Of a DNA stretch of 60,449 nucleotides, positions 51,230 through 60,068 are shown one piece after another. This stretch comes from Bacteroidales bacterium. GTDB lineage: Bacteria; Bacteroidota; Bacteroidia; Bacteroidales; F082. The notes beneath the pieces were generated by a model, which saw nothing but the letters and a program-made list of their open reading frames with translations, had not been told where the DNA came from and ran no database searches. The stretch is taken from NCBI GenBank assembly GCA_017508895.1, contig JAFWRA010000158.1, positions 1 through 60,449 on the forward strand, given 5' to 3'. The stretch's first letter is position 1; each line of letters opens with the position of its first letter. The position numbers and the translations under genes were made by a program.

Positions 51230-52282
51230 ATGACGAGAGATTATCGCTTCGATATAGCAAGAGTATTATGCATGACTTATATTGTTGCGTTCTTACATTT
51301 GTATGGTTACGTATATAATGTCATTTCTGCAAACGTTATCCCTAGCTGTCATATTCTGTGTGATGCATGTCTCGGGCTGTTTACTTTTACATCGGGCTAT
51401 CTATTGGGCAAAAAGTATTGTTTTGGTCAAGGAGGAAATAGTATTAAAGACTTTTATGTGAATAGGGTCGTACGTATAATTCCGTTGTTTCTTTTGGCAT
51501 CGCTTGTTTTATGTCTCATTGGCTTTAATAGCGCAAAGGCAACATTATATGGAATACTATGTTTGTCACCATTTCTTACCCCTAGGCCTAAGACCTTATG
51601 GTATATTCCGGTTATTATTATTTGCTATCTGATAACTCCGATGGTATGTAGGAAAGATATAAAGAATAGAATTTGTAATCCGTTTATATTCATTGTTTTG
51701 GTGATTTTTATGGGAAGGGTTCTCCCTGTAGACGAAAGATTCGTCTTTAATGTTTTGTTTTATCTTTTGGGTATGGCTACTGCTCCCTGTTTTACATGGA
51801 AGTTTTCGTCAAAAAAAGGATTAATTCTGCGGTGTTTCGTTGTTGTGCTTTTTGTTGTGGCTTTGGTGTTTTGCAAATATAAGCCATGGGTTTATACAAC
51901 GAATTATTTACGGATAACTTCTGCTCTAGGTGTTTTTGCGGTCTTGTTTTTATGTGATATGATAGCTAAAATGGTGTTCCCAAATGAAAATGAAAAAGAA
52001 ATAGAAAAGAAAAATCGACAAAACCACTCCCGTGTTTTAGTTTCAAGAATTGTAAAAAACATCAGTTATGCAAGTATGGCTTGCTATATGTTTCATCGTT
52101 TTTTCTTTTGGGTTGGTGAAAAGCTTTGGAATCCTAATGTGGTAGCTTTGAAGTGGGTTTATATGGCAGGCATGGTGTTCCCTATAATGCTTGTGTTGTC
52201 ATATTACATCCAAAAAGGGTATGATTTTCTAGTGGTAAGAATAGAAGACAAAAACTACATAAACGTAGTGTATGATAAATAA
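51230..52282 (+). CDS. Membrane acyltransferase family 3 (OafA-like)
   Basis: A 350-residue multi-pass membrane protein (about ten helices) with the acyltransferase-3 pattern: RFDIARVLCMTYIVAFLH at the start, where the conserved His is at the end of the first helix, and a GYLLGKKY loop. It would O-acylate a surface glycan. The ATG at 51230 begins the MTRDYRFD N-terminus typical of the family. Confidence 0.8.
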   Translation: MTRDYRFDIARVLCMTYIVAFLHLYGYVYNVISANVIPSCHILCDACLGLFTFTSGYLLGKKYCFGQGGNSIKDFYVNRVVRIIPLFLLASLVLCLIGFNSAKATLYGILCLSPFLTPRPKTLWYIPVIIICYLITPMVCRKDIKNRICNPFIFIVLVIFMGRVLPVDERFVFNVLFYLLGMATAPCFTWKFSSKKGLILRCFVVVLFVVALVFCKYKPWVYTTNYLRITSALGVFAVLFLCDMIAKMVFPNENEKEIEKKNRQNHSRVLVSRIVKNISYASMACYMFHRFFFWVGEKLWNPNVVALKWVYMAGMVFPIMLVLSYYIQKGYDFLVVRIEDKNYINVVYDK

Positions 52283-52289
52283 ATAAAAA

Positions 52290-52532
52290 ATGGAAAGACA
52301 AGTAATTATTGAGAAGATTACAGAAATCTTCAGAGAAGTGTTTGGTGACAACAATATTGTTATCACTGATGAAATGACTGCTACTGATGTTGAGAACTGG
52401 GATTCTCTTACACACATGCAGATGATTACAAAAGTTGAGGATGAACTCGGGATCAAGTTCAAATTGAAAGAATTGAATCGCCTGAAAAAAGTGGGTGACC
52501 TTATCTCAATCGTGGAGAGTAAACTACAATAA
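52290..52532 (+). CDS. Acyl carrier protein (DltC-like, WDSLTH)
   Basis: An 80-residue carrier protein with Ser39 in ENWDSLTHMQM. It differs from the two EWxSLTAL carriers and is closer in pattern to housekeeping and Dlt-type carriers. It precedes MBOAT, DltD-like and adenylation genes, so it is the likely carrier of that export module. Confidence 0.87.
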   Translation: MERQVIIEKITEIFREVFGDNNIVITDEMTATDVENWDSLTHMQMITKVEDELGIKFKLKELNRLKKVGDLISIVESKLQ

Positions 52533-52565
52533 TAAAACTTCAAATAACCGTTACCCCTTACTGTA

Positions 52566-54011
52566 ATGGAGCTGCATTCATTACAATTTCTGGCATTTTT
52601 CGCAATAGTCTTTGCTTTGTACTATCTTTTCCACGGAAAGAAGATGGTGCAAAACGTGGTACTCCTTACTGCGAGCTACGTGTTCTATGCCTTGGCCAGT
52701 ATCAAAATTGTTCCGATAATCCTGTTGATGACACTGTTTTTCTATTTCATGGGAATAGTGATAGACAAGTGGAATAACAAGGGCGATGAGGACAAGGCAG
52801 GACGCATCACGACATTCACCATTATAGTAGGGCTGTTGCCATTGTTTTATTTCAAGTATTTCAACTTCTTCTTTGACTCGTTTGTAGATTTGTTCAACCT
52901 TATGGGGTTGCATTTTCACCATTCTGTACTTGAAATTATTCTGCCATTAGGATTGTCTTTTTATACTTTCCGACTTATCAGCTATGCGGTGGAAATCAAT
53001 CAATGCTCCATTAATGCCGAAAAGAACATCCTGATTTTTGCTACTTACGTGGCTTATTTCCCATCATTGATAGCAGGCCCAATTGATAGACCAAACGATT
53101 TCATCCCTCAACTCCATAAGAATCGTCTGCCAAACTATGACAATTTCGTTGAAGGTTTGAAACGGTTCATTTGGGGATGGTTCATGAAAATATGTGTTGC
53201 GGACAGAATGACGGCATTCATTACATCTGTCATTATGGATGTAGACAATGGAACGACAATGTTTTTAGCAGCTCTCATGGTGCCGTTTAGAACCTATTGT
53301 GACTTTGCGGGTTATTCACACATGGCCATTGGTGTGAGCCGAATGCTTGGCATCGTGTCAGCTGAAAACTTCAATCATCCTTTTTTCGCACAAAACATTT
53401 CCGATTATTGGCGTAGATGGCACATGTCGTTGACCCAATGGGTGACTGATTATGTATATACCCCATTGAACTTCAAGTTTAGGAAGAAAGGCAAATGGGG
53501 GATGATAATTGCAATTTACGTCAACCTGTTTGTTATCAGCTTTTGGCATAAGGCCAGTTGGGGATATGTGTTGTTTGGTCTATATCATGCCACTTTGTTT
53601 GTGCCAATAATTCTTAGAAACATTCAAGCCAGAGACTTGGATTTGAAATGGGTAAAAGGATGGCTTTTGCATCCAAAGAACGTTCTAAAGGCAGCTGGAG
53701 TCTATCTATTGGTGACAATTGGTGGAGTGCTTGCCCATGCCGATAGATTAGGTGAGATTGTTACGACGTTTAAAAGCTGGTTTGCGCCCTGGGGAATGCC
53801 TAGAGTTCAAGATGGTTTCAACTTTAAGGTTTTTACCCTATGCGGTTTAGTAGTTGTTGTCAAAGATTATTTTGACGAACTTGGAGCAAAAAATAATCTT
53901 CTGAAATCCAATAGGCCTATATGTGTTGTGTTGGGTTTGATAGTGTTTGCCATTCTCATCTTTTTATTTCGAGGGGATGCTCCTCAAGAGTTCATTTACA
54001 AGCAGTTTTAG
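52566..54011 (+). CDS. MBOAT family O-acyltransferase (DltB/AlgI-like)
   Basis: A 481-residue polytopic enzyme of the MBOAT group. Diagnostic segments are SDYWRRWHMSLTQWVTDYVYTPLNF and the catalytic-histidine helix FWHKASWGYVLFGLYHA. DltB passes acyl groups from a carrier protein across the membrane to an extracytoplasmic acceptor. The order ACP, MBOAT, DltD-like, adenylation enzyme supports that role. Confidence 0.88.
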   Translation: MELHSLQFLAFFAIVFALYYLFHGKKMVQNVVLLTASYVFYALASIKIVPIILLMTLFFYFMGIVIDKWNNKGDEDKAGRITTFTIIVGLLPLFYFKYFNFFFDSFVDLFNLMGLHFHHSVLEIILPLGLSFYTFRLISYAVEINQCSINAEKNILIFATYVAYFPSLIAGPIDRPNDFIPQLHKNRLPNYDNFVEGLKRFIWGWFMKICVADRMTAFITSVIMDVDNGTTMFLAALMVPFRTYCDFAGYSHMAIGVSRMLGIVSAENFNHPFFAQNISDYWRRWHMSLTQWVTDYVYTPLNFKFRKKGKWGMIIAIYVNLFVISFWHKASWGYVLFGLYHATLFVPIILRNIQARDLDLKWVKGWLLHPKNVLKAAGVYLLVTIGGVLAHADRLGEIVTTFKSWFAPWGMPRVQDGFNFKVFTLCGLVVVVKDYFDELGAKNNLLKSNRPICVVLGLIVFAILIFLFRGDAPQEFIYKQF

Positions 54012-54020
54012 ATTTGAATT

Positions 54021-54956
54021 ATGAAGAGATTCCTTTTTAGAGTGTTGTTTCCTGTGGTTGTAGTGCTATCAGCTTTGTTTTTTGGTGGTGAGTGTTATTT
54101 GCGCAGCCTACCGAATGATTTTAAAACCAAAAACCAATTTTTAGTAGATAATGCCAAAGAATTAAAAATAGTGGTTTTGGGCGCTTCTACTGTTTCTATG
54201 GGTATCAAACCGAGTTGTTTCGATATACAACCAGCTTATAATTTTGCTTATGCTTCCCAGAATCTTGAGTACAACTATTGGATTTTGAGTAAGTGTTTTG
54301 ATCAGATGGACTCGTTGAAATATGTCATTATGGATATGTCAAGTGGCCAACCATGGAATTCAGGTGATTCAATAGCACCAGAACGAAATAAGTTTTATCG
54401 TTTGTATTTTGGTTATCCTATTCTACCATTAGAATTTGAGATGTCTGCTTCTGTAACGGAATTGTATCATAGAATAAGACCGTCAAACGGGAAAGAAGCA
54501 ATTCAAACTATTGATGCCGATGGATATCAAAGTGGTTACTATGAAGATGTTCCGTACAATGCAGAGTCTTGGAAAGAATTCGTAGATTGGACAGTTGATT
54601 ATTATACGAATAGGATTTATGGTGAAAAGGCTATAATAAAATATAAAAATAGCGTTGAAAAAATGTTCAAAATAATAAGCCAATGTCAAGAAAAGAATGT
54701 GAAAGTGATACTGGTTACACCTCCCGTGACGAGTTTGTATTACAATGTTATGGACAATTACCAGCTAGAAACTATGCATGATGTGGCAGATAGCTTGTCA
54801 AATGCCTTTGATAATGTTGTGTATTGGGACTTTATGAAGGCAGATAGCCTTTTTACAGTGGATGAGTTTTATAATCCTACCCATCTTAATCCACGAGGCG
54901 CCAAGAAATTTACGTTGATGCTGAATGACAGCATTAATAATTTGGAAATGTTTTGA
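54021..54956 (+). CDS. DltD-like membrane-anchored SGNH-type protein
   Basis: A 311-residue protein with one N-terminal membrane anchor (residues 6-25) and an extracytoplasmic domain. GASTVSMGIKP provides a candidate nucleophile serine and NPTHLNPRGAKKF the Asp/His end of an SGNH site. This matches DltD and related acyl-chain transferases. It follows the MBOAT gene by 9 nt. Confidence 0.78.
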   Translation: MKRFLFRVLFPVVVVLSALFFGGECYLRSLPNDFKTKNQFLVDNAKELKIVVLGASTVSMGIKPSCFDIQPAYNFAYASQNLEYNYWILSKCFDQMDSLKYVIMDMSSGQPWNSGDSIAPERNKFYRLYFGYPILPLEFEMSASVTELYHRIRPSNGKEAIQTIDADGYQSGYYEDVPYNAESWKEFVDWTVDYYTNRIYGEKAIIKYKNSVEKMFKIISQCQEKNVKVILVTPPVTSLYYNVMDNYQLETMHDVADSLSNAFDNVVYWDFMKADSLFTVDEFYNPTHLNPRGAKKFTLMLNDSINNLEMF

Positions 54957-54961
54957 GAAAT

Positions 54962-56497
54962 ATGAGAATCAACCTGATAGAATATTTTATTGAGGCCGTA
55001 GAGAAGTTTTCCAAACGGATAGCTGTTATTGATGGCGAAAGGCAAATGTCTTTCGGTGAACTTGATTTCAAGGCGCGTCAATTAGCCAAAGAAATTGTGG
55101 ATGTTTCCCAATGCAAGAATCGCCCTATAGCCATATTCATGCCTAAAAGTATTGAAGCATTAGAGGCCGATTTGGCTATCACATATAGTGGCAATGCCTA
55201 CATGAATCTCGATGTAAAGAACCCTGCTGAGCGTTTGGGTAATATCTTCGCATTGATAAAGCCTGCTGCCGTTATCACCAATGGGCGATTCAAAGGTATT
55301 ATCGAACCCATCGCTATTGCCAACAATACAGTAGTCATCAATGTGGAGGAAATTTCTGAGGATGCAACAGCGCCATCACAGGAGGAGTTGCTCAGCCATA
55401 TCAGCAACCTAATTGATACCGACCCCTATTGTATCATCAACACCAGTGGCTCAACTGGTACACCCAAAGGCGTGGTGCTCAATCACAAGAGTTTCATTGA
55501 CTTCATGGCACAAACCTTCGACGAATACAAATTCACCGAAAAGGATGTCATCGGTTCGCTGTCACCCGTGGTGTTCGACATCTGGAGCTATGAAATGTGT
55601 CTTTTGATGGGCAAAGGGGCCTCAATTGTGATTATTCCCGACACCTATTCGGCCTTCCCGGTGAAGATTTTGCAGTTGATGCAACAACATAAGGTGAGTT
55701 ATATCTTCTGGGTGCCCACCATCATGGTGAATATAGCAAATATGGGTCTGTTGCAACAAGTGCCGCTGCCCAACTTGCGCCTCTGTTGGTTTGCGGGTGA
55801 GGTGTTCCCTACCAAACAGTTCAACATTTGGCGGCATAATCTGCCTAAGACAACATTCGCTAACTTCTATGGCCCGATTGAGATCACACTTGACTGCGTC
55901 TATTACACCATTGAGCGCGAAATTGCCGATGATGAGCCAATCCCGATAGGCAAGCCGTTCCGCAACACAGATGTCCTGATTCTTGATGAGAATAACAAAA
56001 AGGTTATCGAGCACAATAAGGAGGGTGAGCTTTGTATCCGTGGCACTTCGTTGGCCATGGGCTACTACAACAATCCCGAAAAGACCGCTGCCGCCTTTGT
56101 GCAGAACCCACTCAACCAGAGCTATCCAGAGATTATCTATCGCACTGGCGACATTGTGTATGTCAATGAACGAGGCGAGATGGTGTTCAAAGGCCGTAAG
56201 GACAGCCTTATCAAGCACATGGGTTATCGAATTGAGCTGGGTGAGATTGAGCATGTGATTATCAATACATTGAAGTTGGTGAAGAATGGTTGCGTGGTCT
56301 ATAACCACCAGCGCAAGGAGATTACGCTCTACTACGAGGCCGAGAACGAACTCACCGCTGCCGATTTCCGCAAGTCGATTGGCAACACCCTGCCCAAGTA
56401 TATGATTCCCGTGGTGTATCACCATCTGCCCGAGCTGAAGCGTAATACCAACGGAAAGATAGATCGTCTTTACTATAGTAAATTGGTTGAAGAATGA
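54962..56497 (+). CDS. Adenylation enzyme (DltA-like)
   Basis: A 511-residue adenylating enzyme: INTSGSTGTPKGVV (A3), FANFYGPIEITLDC (A5), GELCIRGTSLAMGYY, YRTGDIVYVNERGEMVFKGR (A7-A8) and NTNGKIDRLY with the A10 lysine. It would load an amino acid or hydroxy acid on the adjacent DltC-like carrier. The substrate pocket is not typical enough to name. The ATG at 54962 is preferred over a TTG at 54953 overlapping the previous stop. Confidence 0.87.
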   Translation: MRINLIEYFIEAVEKFSKRIAVIDGERQMSFGELDFKARQLAKEIVDVSQCKNRPIAIFMPKSIEALEADLAITYSGNAYMNLDVKNPAERLGNIFALIKPAAVITNGRFKGIIEPIAIANNTVVINVEEISEDATAPSQEELLSHISNLIDTDPYCIINTSGSTGTPKGVVLNHKSFIDFMAQTFDEYKFTEKDVIGSLSPVVFDIWSYEMCLLMGKGASIVIIPDTYSAFPVKILQLMQQHKVSYIFWVPTIMVNIANMGLLQQVPLPNLRLCWFAGEVFPTKQFNIWRHNLPKTTFANFYGPIEITLDCVYYTIEREIADDEPIPIGKPFRNTDVLILDENNKKVIEHNKEGELCIRGTSLAMGYYNNPEKTAAAFVQNPLNQSYPEIIYRTGDIVYVNERGEMVFKGRKDSLIKHMGYRIELGEIEHVIINTLKLVKNGCVVYNHQRKEITLYYEAENELTAADFRKSIGNTLPKYMIPVVYHHLPELKRNTNGKIDRLYYSKLVEE

Positions 56498-57306
56498 AAA
56501 AAATAACATCAATAGACCAATTGCGCTCTTTCATTACAGAAGTTCGATCAACACGAAAAGGGTTTGTTACAAACTTCTTTTTAGATGAATTCAAACATGG
56601 TGTTTGGATTGACAATGGTGATCTATTCTATCTAAAAAAGGCAGATTGTTATTTAATAGTTCGGCAGTCAGATACTTTTTGTAACGTCTTTTATATTGGG
56701 ACAACCATAGAAGAGGTGATGGATGCTGTTGAACAACTTAAAACAATTCTTTCAGGCAAACACCTTATGTTTGATATTGTTGGCAGAAATGAGCAATGCA
56801 AACCTATAGTTGAAGCATTTAGGAAAGCTGGTTTTGAGGAGTCAACTTCACTAGTGAGAATGATTAGAAAAACCATACCGATAGCATACGATAATTTATT
56901 TAGTAAGATAAAGAATGCCACAGAAAAACAAGCCGAAGAAGTGTACGACATCCTGCATCATTATTTCGTGGCAGAAAACGAGCAGATACCCTATATTGAT
57001 GAGTTGAAAAAATATGCACGTCTTGGACATATTCATGTGTATATTGAAGATGGTAAGGTGATAGGTTTTATGATTTATGAGAAAAACGCCTCAACATTAT
57101 ATTGGCGCTATTGGTTCGTTCACCCAGACTATCGTGAACGTCACATTGGTTCGTTGCTATTCCATAGATTGTTTTTTGAAGCTAATGATACCGCTCGTCA
57201 ACTCTTGTGGGTGATTAGGACAAATGAAAATGCCAAAAAAAGACAAGAACACTATGGCTTTGCAGAAGAAAATATGTATGACTATGTTATGAAATATAGT
57301 AGTTAA
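56494..57306 (+). CDS. GNAT-family acyltransferase with N-terminal extension
   Basis: A 270-residue protein whose C-terminal half is a GNAT domain: VIGFMIYEKN, WFVHPDYRERHIGSLLFHRLFFEAN (motif A, R-x-x-H-I-G variant) and HYGFAEENMYDYVM. The first 130 residues form a second GNAT-like or unknown domain. It overlaps the DltA-like stop by 4 nt. It may transfer the activated acyl group. Confidence 0.75.
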   Translation: MKKITSIDQLRSFITEVRSTRKGFVTNFFLDEFKHGVWIDNGDLFYLKKADCYLIVRQSDTFCNVFYIGTTIEEVMDAVEQLKTILSGKHLMFDIVGRNEQCKPIVEAFRKAGFEESTSLVRMIRKTIPIAYDNLFSKIKNATEKQAEEVYDILHHYFVAENEQIPYIDELKKYARLGHIHVYIEDGKVIGFMIYEKNASTLYWRYWFVHPDYRERHIGSLLFHRLFFEANDTARQLLWVIRTNENAKKRQEHYGFAEENMYDYVMKYSS

Positions 57307-57324
57307 CAATAAATTGTATATAAT

Positions 57325-57555
57325 ATGAGAGAACAAATCATCAAGATTTTGACTGAACTGCGCCCTGAGTTTGATTTCACGCAAGAAGGCGTGGACTTTA
57401 TTGAAGAAGGCATGCTTGATTCGTTTGATATAGTTAGCCTGGTCGATTCCATTGAGACGGAAATGGGTGTCGCCATTAGTGGAATGGATGTCCTTCCAGA
57501 GAACTTCTGCACGGTAGATGCCATTTGTAAAACTATTGAAAAGAACCAAAAATAA
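57325..57555 (+). CDS. Acyl carrier protein (GMLDSFDI type)
   Basis: A 76-residue carrier protein with Ser33 in EGMLDSFDIVSLV. It belongs to a third sequence type among the carrier proteins here. It is followed 3 nt later by a ketosynthase gene, as with the other ACP-ketosynthase pair. Confidence 0.87.
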   Translation: MREQIIKILTELRPEFDFTQEGVDFIEEGMLDSFDIVSLVDSIETEMGVAISGMDVLPENFCTVDAICKTIEKNQK

Positions 57556-57558
57556 ACC

Positions 57559-58638
57559 ATGCTTACGCAATTTAGAGGAAAGAAGATTAGCACCGTTTAT
57601 TCTGTTCTTCCCACGCATGAAGTGGATTTTATGGACGAGGTGGGAAACTACTCGTTCACTGAAGCCCAAATGAAGAAATTGAAGAAGGTGATGGGCTTTG
57701 GTACTCGCCGTGTGGCCCAGGAAGGCGAAACGGTAGGCGACTATGCAATTCATGGGATAGAACAAATGCTTAATGATGGTGTTTTCAACGTGAGCGAAAT
57801 TGGTGCTATCATCGTGACCACAACTTCGCCCGACCATTTCATTCCTCCTATTTCGAACATCGTACAAGGAAGGTTCGATTTTGACGAGGATGTGGTTTGC
57901 ATCGACATTTCCCAAGGCTGCTGCGGTTATATAGTTGGTTTGACATACGCCTTTATGACGCTTGATGCTATGCGTGATAAGAAGGTCCTGCTCATTGCTG
58001 GCGACCTGCTATCATTCCGCGTTTCGACAAGAGATCGTGCAAGCCGGCCTATCACTGGCGATGCCGTATCGATTAGTATCATTGAGAACACAGGTGACGA
58101 GCGTCCAGTTTGGTGCTCCTTGAAGAATGATGGCAAGGATGCCTTCGCGGTTTATATTCCTGCAGGTGGTACAAGGATGCCTATCACGCCCGAAACCATG
58201 GTGGAGACCCAAGATGAGTTTGGCAACTGGCGTGGACAACAGCATTTGAGGATGTTGGGCGATTTGGTGTTTAACATCATCATCAACAAGACTCCTGAAG
58301 TGATGGAAGAGTTGCTGGCAAAGTCTGGCGACAAGATGGATGACATAGACTATTTTGTCTGTCACCAGTCAAGTACTTTTACGTTGAAAAAGTTGGCGCA
58401 AAGGCTTGATGTGACCGAGCAGCGTCTGTTCAATGATATTGTTCCAAAGTATGGCAACTCTAGTAGTGCCACCATTCCCGTCACCTTATGCGAACATAAT
58501 GAGGAAATGTTTGCAGATTGTAAAACGAAAAAGATAATGTTTGCAGCTTTTGGCACAGGCATGTCGGTTGGAGCCGTGTTGATGGATATGGAGAAGCCTA
58601 TATGCAAGTTCATGAATTATCCACACAAAAATCTATAA
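57559..58638 (+). CDS. 3-oxoacyl-ACP synthase III-like
   Basis: A 359-residue FabH-like enzyme with Cys121 in DISQGCCGYI (a second Cys at 122), His269 in FVCHQSS and Asn300 in KYGNSSSA. It is more distant from FabH than the 49422 protein. Coupling to an ACP gene suggests a second condensation or a carrier-dependent acyl transfer. Confidence 0.85.
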   Translation: MLTQFRGKKISTVYSVLPTHEVDFMDEVGNYSFTEAQMKKLKKVMGFGTRRVAQEGETVGDYAIHGIEQMLNDGVFNVSEIGAIIVTTTSPDHFIPPISNIVQGRFDFDEDVVCIDISQGCCGYIVGLTYAFMTLDAMRDKKVLLIAGDLLSFRVSTRDRASRPITGDAVSISIIENTGDERPVWCSLKNDGKDAFAVYIPAGGTRMPITPETMVETQDEFGNWRGQQHLRMLGDLVFNIIINKTPEVMEELLAKSGDKMDDIDYFVCHQSSTFTLKKLAQRLDVTEQRLFNDIVPKYGNSSSATIPVTLCEHNEEMFADCKTKKIMFAAFGTGMSVGAVLMDMEKPICKFMNYPHKNL

Positions 58639-58650
58639 AATCAAATAAGT

Positions 58651-59559
58651 ATGGCAGTAATGAAACATGATATGAAGGCGATTCTTGGGGAGAAATTCTT
58701 TAAAGAAGAAGTGAGATGTGATTATCTTGTCTCTGAAGAGATGAAACGTCTTTGGGCAGTGTTATTAGATATGTATTTAGCTTTTGCTAAAGTGTGCGAT
58801 AAATATGGCTTAACATACTATGTTATTGGCGGAACTCTATTGGGCGCCATTCGTCATAAAGGTTTTATTCCTTGGGATGACGACTTCGATGTTGCGATGC
58901 CTAGAAAAGATTACAATCACTTTATAGAATTAGCAAAGAACGATTTTTCATATCCTCTTTTTTTACAAACACCTTATTCTGATCCTGGTTATTATGTTTC
59001 ATGGATTAAATTGAGAAATTCAACGACAACAGGATTGTCTAAAGTGACAAGTCATCGTAAGTTTAATCAAGGCTTATATTTTGATATCTTTCCAATGGAT
59101 TTTTGTGATCCAAAAACCATAGAAGAAGACACGCATAATGTATACACTTTAGCAAAAAAATGTGGAGCTTATATGAGAAGAGGATCAAAGCTGTTGAACG
59201 AAAGGCAAAAACAAGATGAAATAACATATTATACCAATGATCCTCTTGCGGAGTGGGAACGAATTCAGCAGATTTCCTCTAACCCAGCTTACAATAACTC
59301 AGGATATTTGTGCAATACTGTATATGTAGGAGACCCGTATCAGTTAAGAATGCATCCTGCGGTTTTTTATTCTAAAATAGTTGAGCATCCTTTTGAGAGT
59401 ATTACAGTTAAAACGCCGGCTTCCTATGATGATATTTTGAAGATAATGTATAAGGATTATATGTCTTTCCCGCCAATTGAAGCCAGGGGCTTACGACACA
59501 ATGATATTATTTTTGATCCAGACAAATCATATAAAGAGTATCAGTTGGATTTGTGTTAG
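58651..59559 (+). CDS. LicD-family phosphotransferase
   Basis: A 302-residue LicD-type protein, which transfers phosphocholine or a related phospho-group to a glycan. YYVIGGTLLGAIRHKGFIPWDDDFDVAMPR near residues 50-80 contains the nucleotidyltransferase-fold metal motif. AT-rich codon use differs visibly from region 1. The donor group is unknown. Confidence 0.88.
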   Translation: MAVMKHDMKAILGEKFFKEEVRCDYLVSEEMKRLWAVLLDMYLAFAKVCDKYGLTYYVIGGTLLGAIRHKGFIPWDDDFDVAMPRKDYNHFIELAKNDFSYPLFLQTPYSDPGYYVSWIKLRNSTTTGLSKVTSHRKFNQGLYFDIFPMDFCDPKTIEEDTHNVYTLAKKCGAYMRRGSKLLNERQKQDEITYYTNDPLAEWERIQQISSNPAYNNSGYLCNTVYVGDPYQLRMHPAVFYSKIVEHPFESITVKTPASYDDILKIMYKDYMSFPPIEARGLRHNDIIFDPDKSYKEYQLDLC

Positions 59560-59567
59560 CTGTTATT

Positions 59568-60062
59568 ATGATGGCTTGTTTGCGACAACTTTCTCCTAAG
59601 GATGCGGCACCTTTCTTTGACATGTTGCAACATGTTGGAAAGGATGAGAATGCTTTTACTAATCCAGTGTGTGGAATGTCGTATGAAGAGTATAAAGAAT
59701 GGTTGAAGCAGCAGGATGATTGGTCAAGGGGAGAGAATCTGCCTGTAGGATATGTGGGTCAGACAATCTTTTGGCTGATGGATGATGCAACACCCGTAGG
59801 AATTGGGAAAATCCGCCATTCACTAACGGAGAGCTCGAGAGCTTTTGGAGGAAATATAGGCTATGCAATATCATCGGAATATAGGGGCCGAGGATATGGT
59901 AGTGTATTATTGAAAGAGTTGTTGCGGAAAGCCGATGAAATGGGGGTTGAGGAAAAGATTTTGACAGTAGAAAAATACAATTATGCATCAAAAAAAGTGA
60001 TTGAGAACAATGGTGGTAAATTGTTTGATGAGAATGAGTTGAGGTGGTATTTTGAGTTTTAA
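59568..60062 (+). CDS. GNAT-family N-acetyltransferase
   Basis: A 164-residue GNAT with the acetyl-CoA motif EYRGRGYGSVLLKELL. The start is one of two tandem ATGs (59568 or 59571); a TTG at 59553 overlaps the LicD stop. It may acetylate an amino group, possibly the product of the following aminotransferase. Confidence 0.8.
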   Translation: MMACLRQLSPKDAAPFFDMLQHVGKDENAFTNPVCGMSYEEYKEWLKQQDDWSRGENLPVGYVGQTIFWLMDDATPVGIGKIRHSLTESSRAFGGNIGYAISSEYRGRGYGSVLLKELLRKADEMGVEEKILTVEKYNYASKKVIENNGGKLFDENELRWYFEF

Positions 60063-60068
60063 CAATCA

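Noticed and set aside
44578..58638. Modular PKS or NRPS assembly line
   Set aside because: No multi-domain KS-AT or A-T-C protein is present; all components are stand-alone and small.
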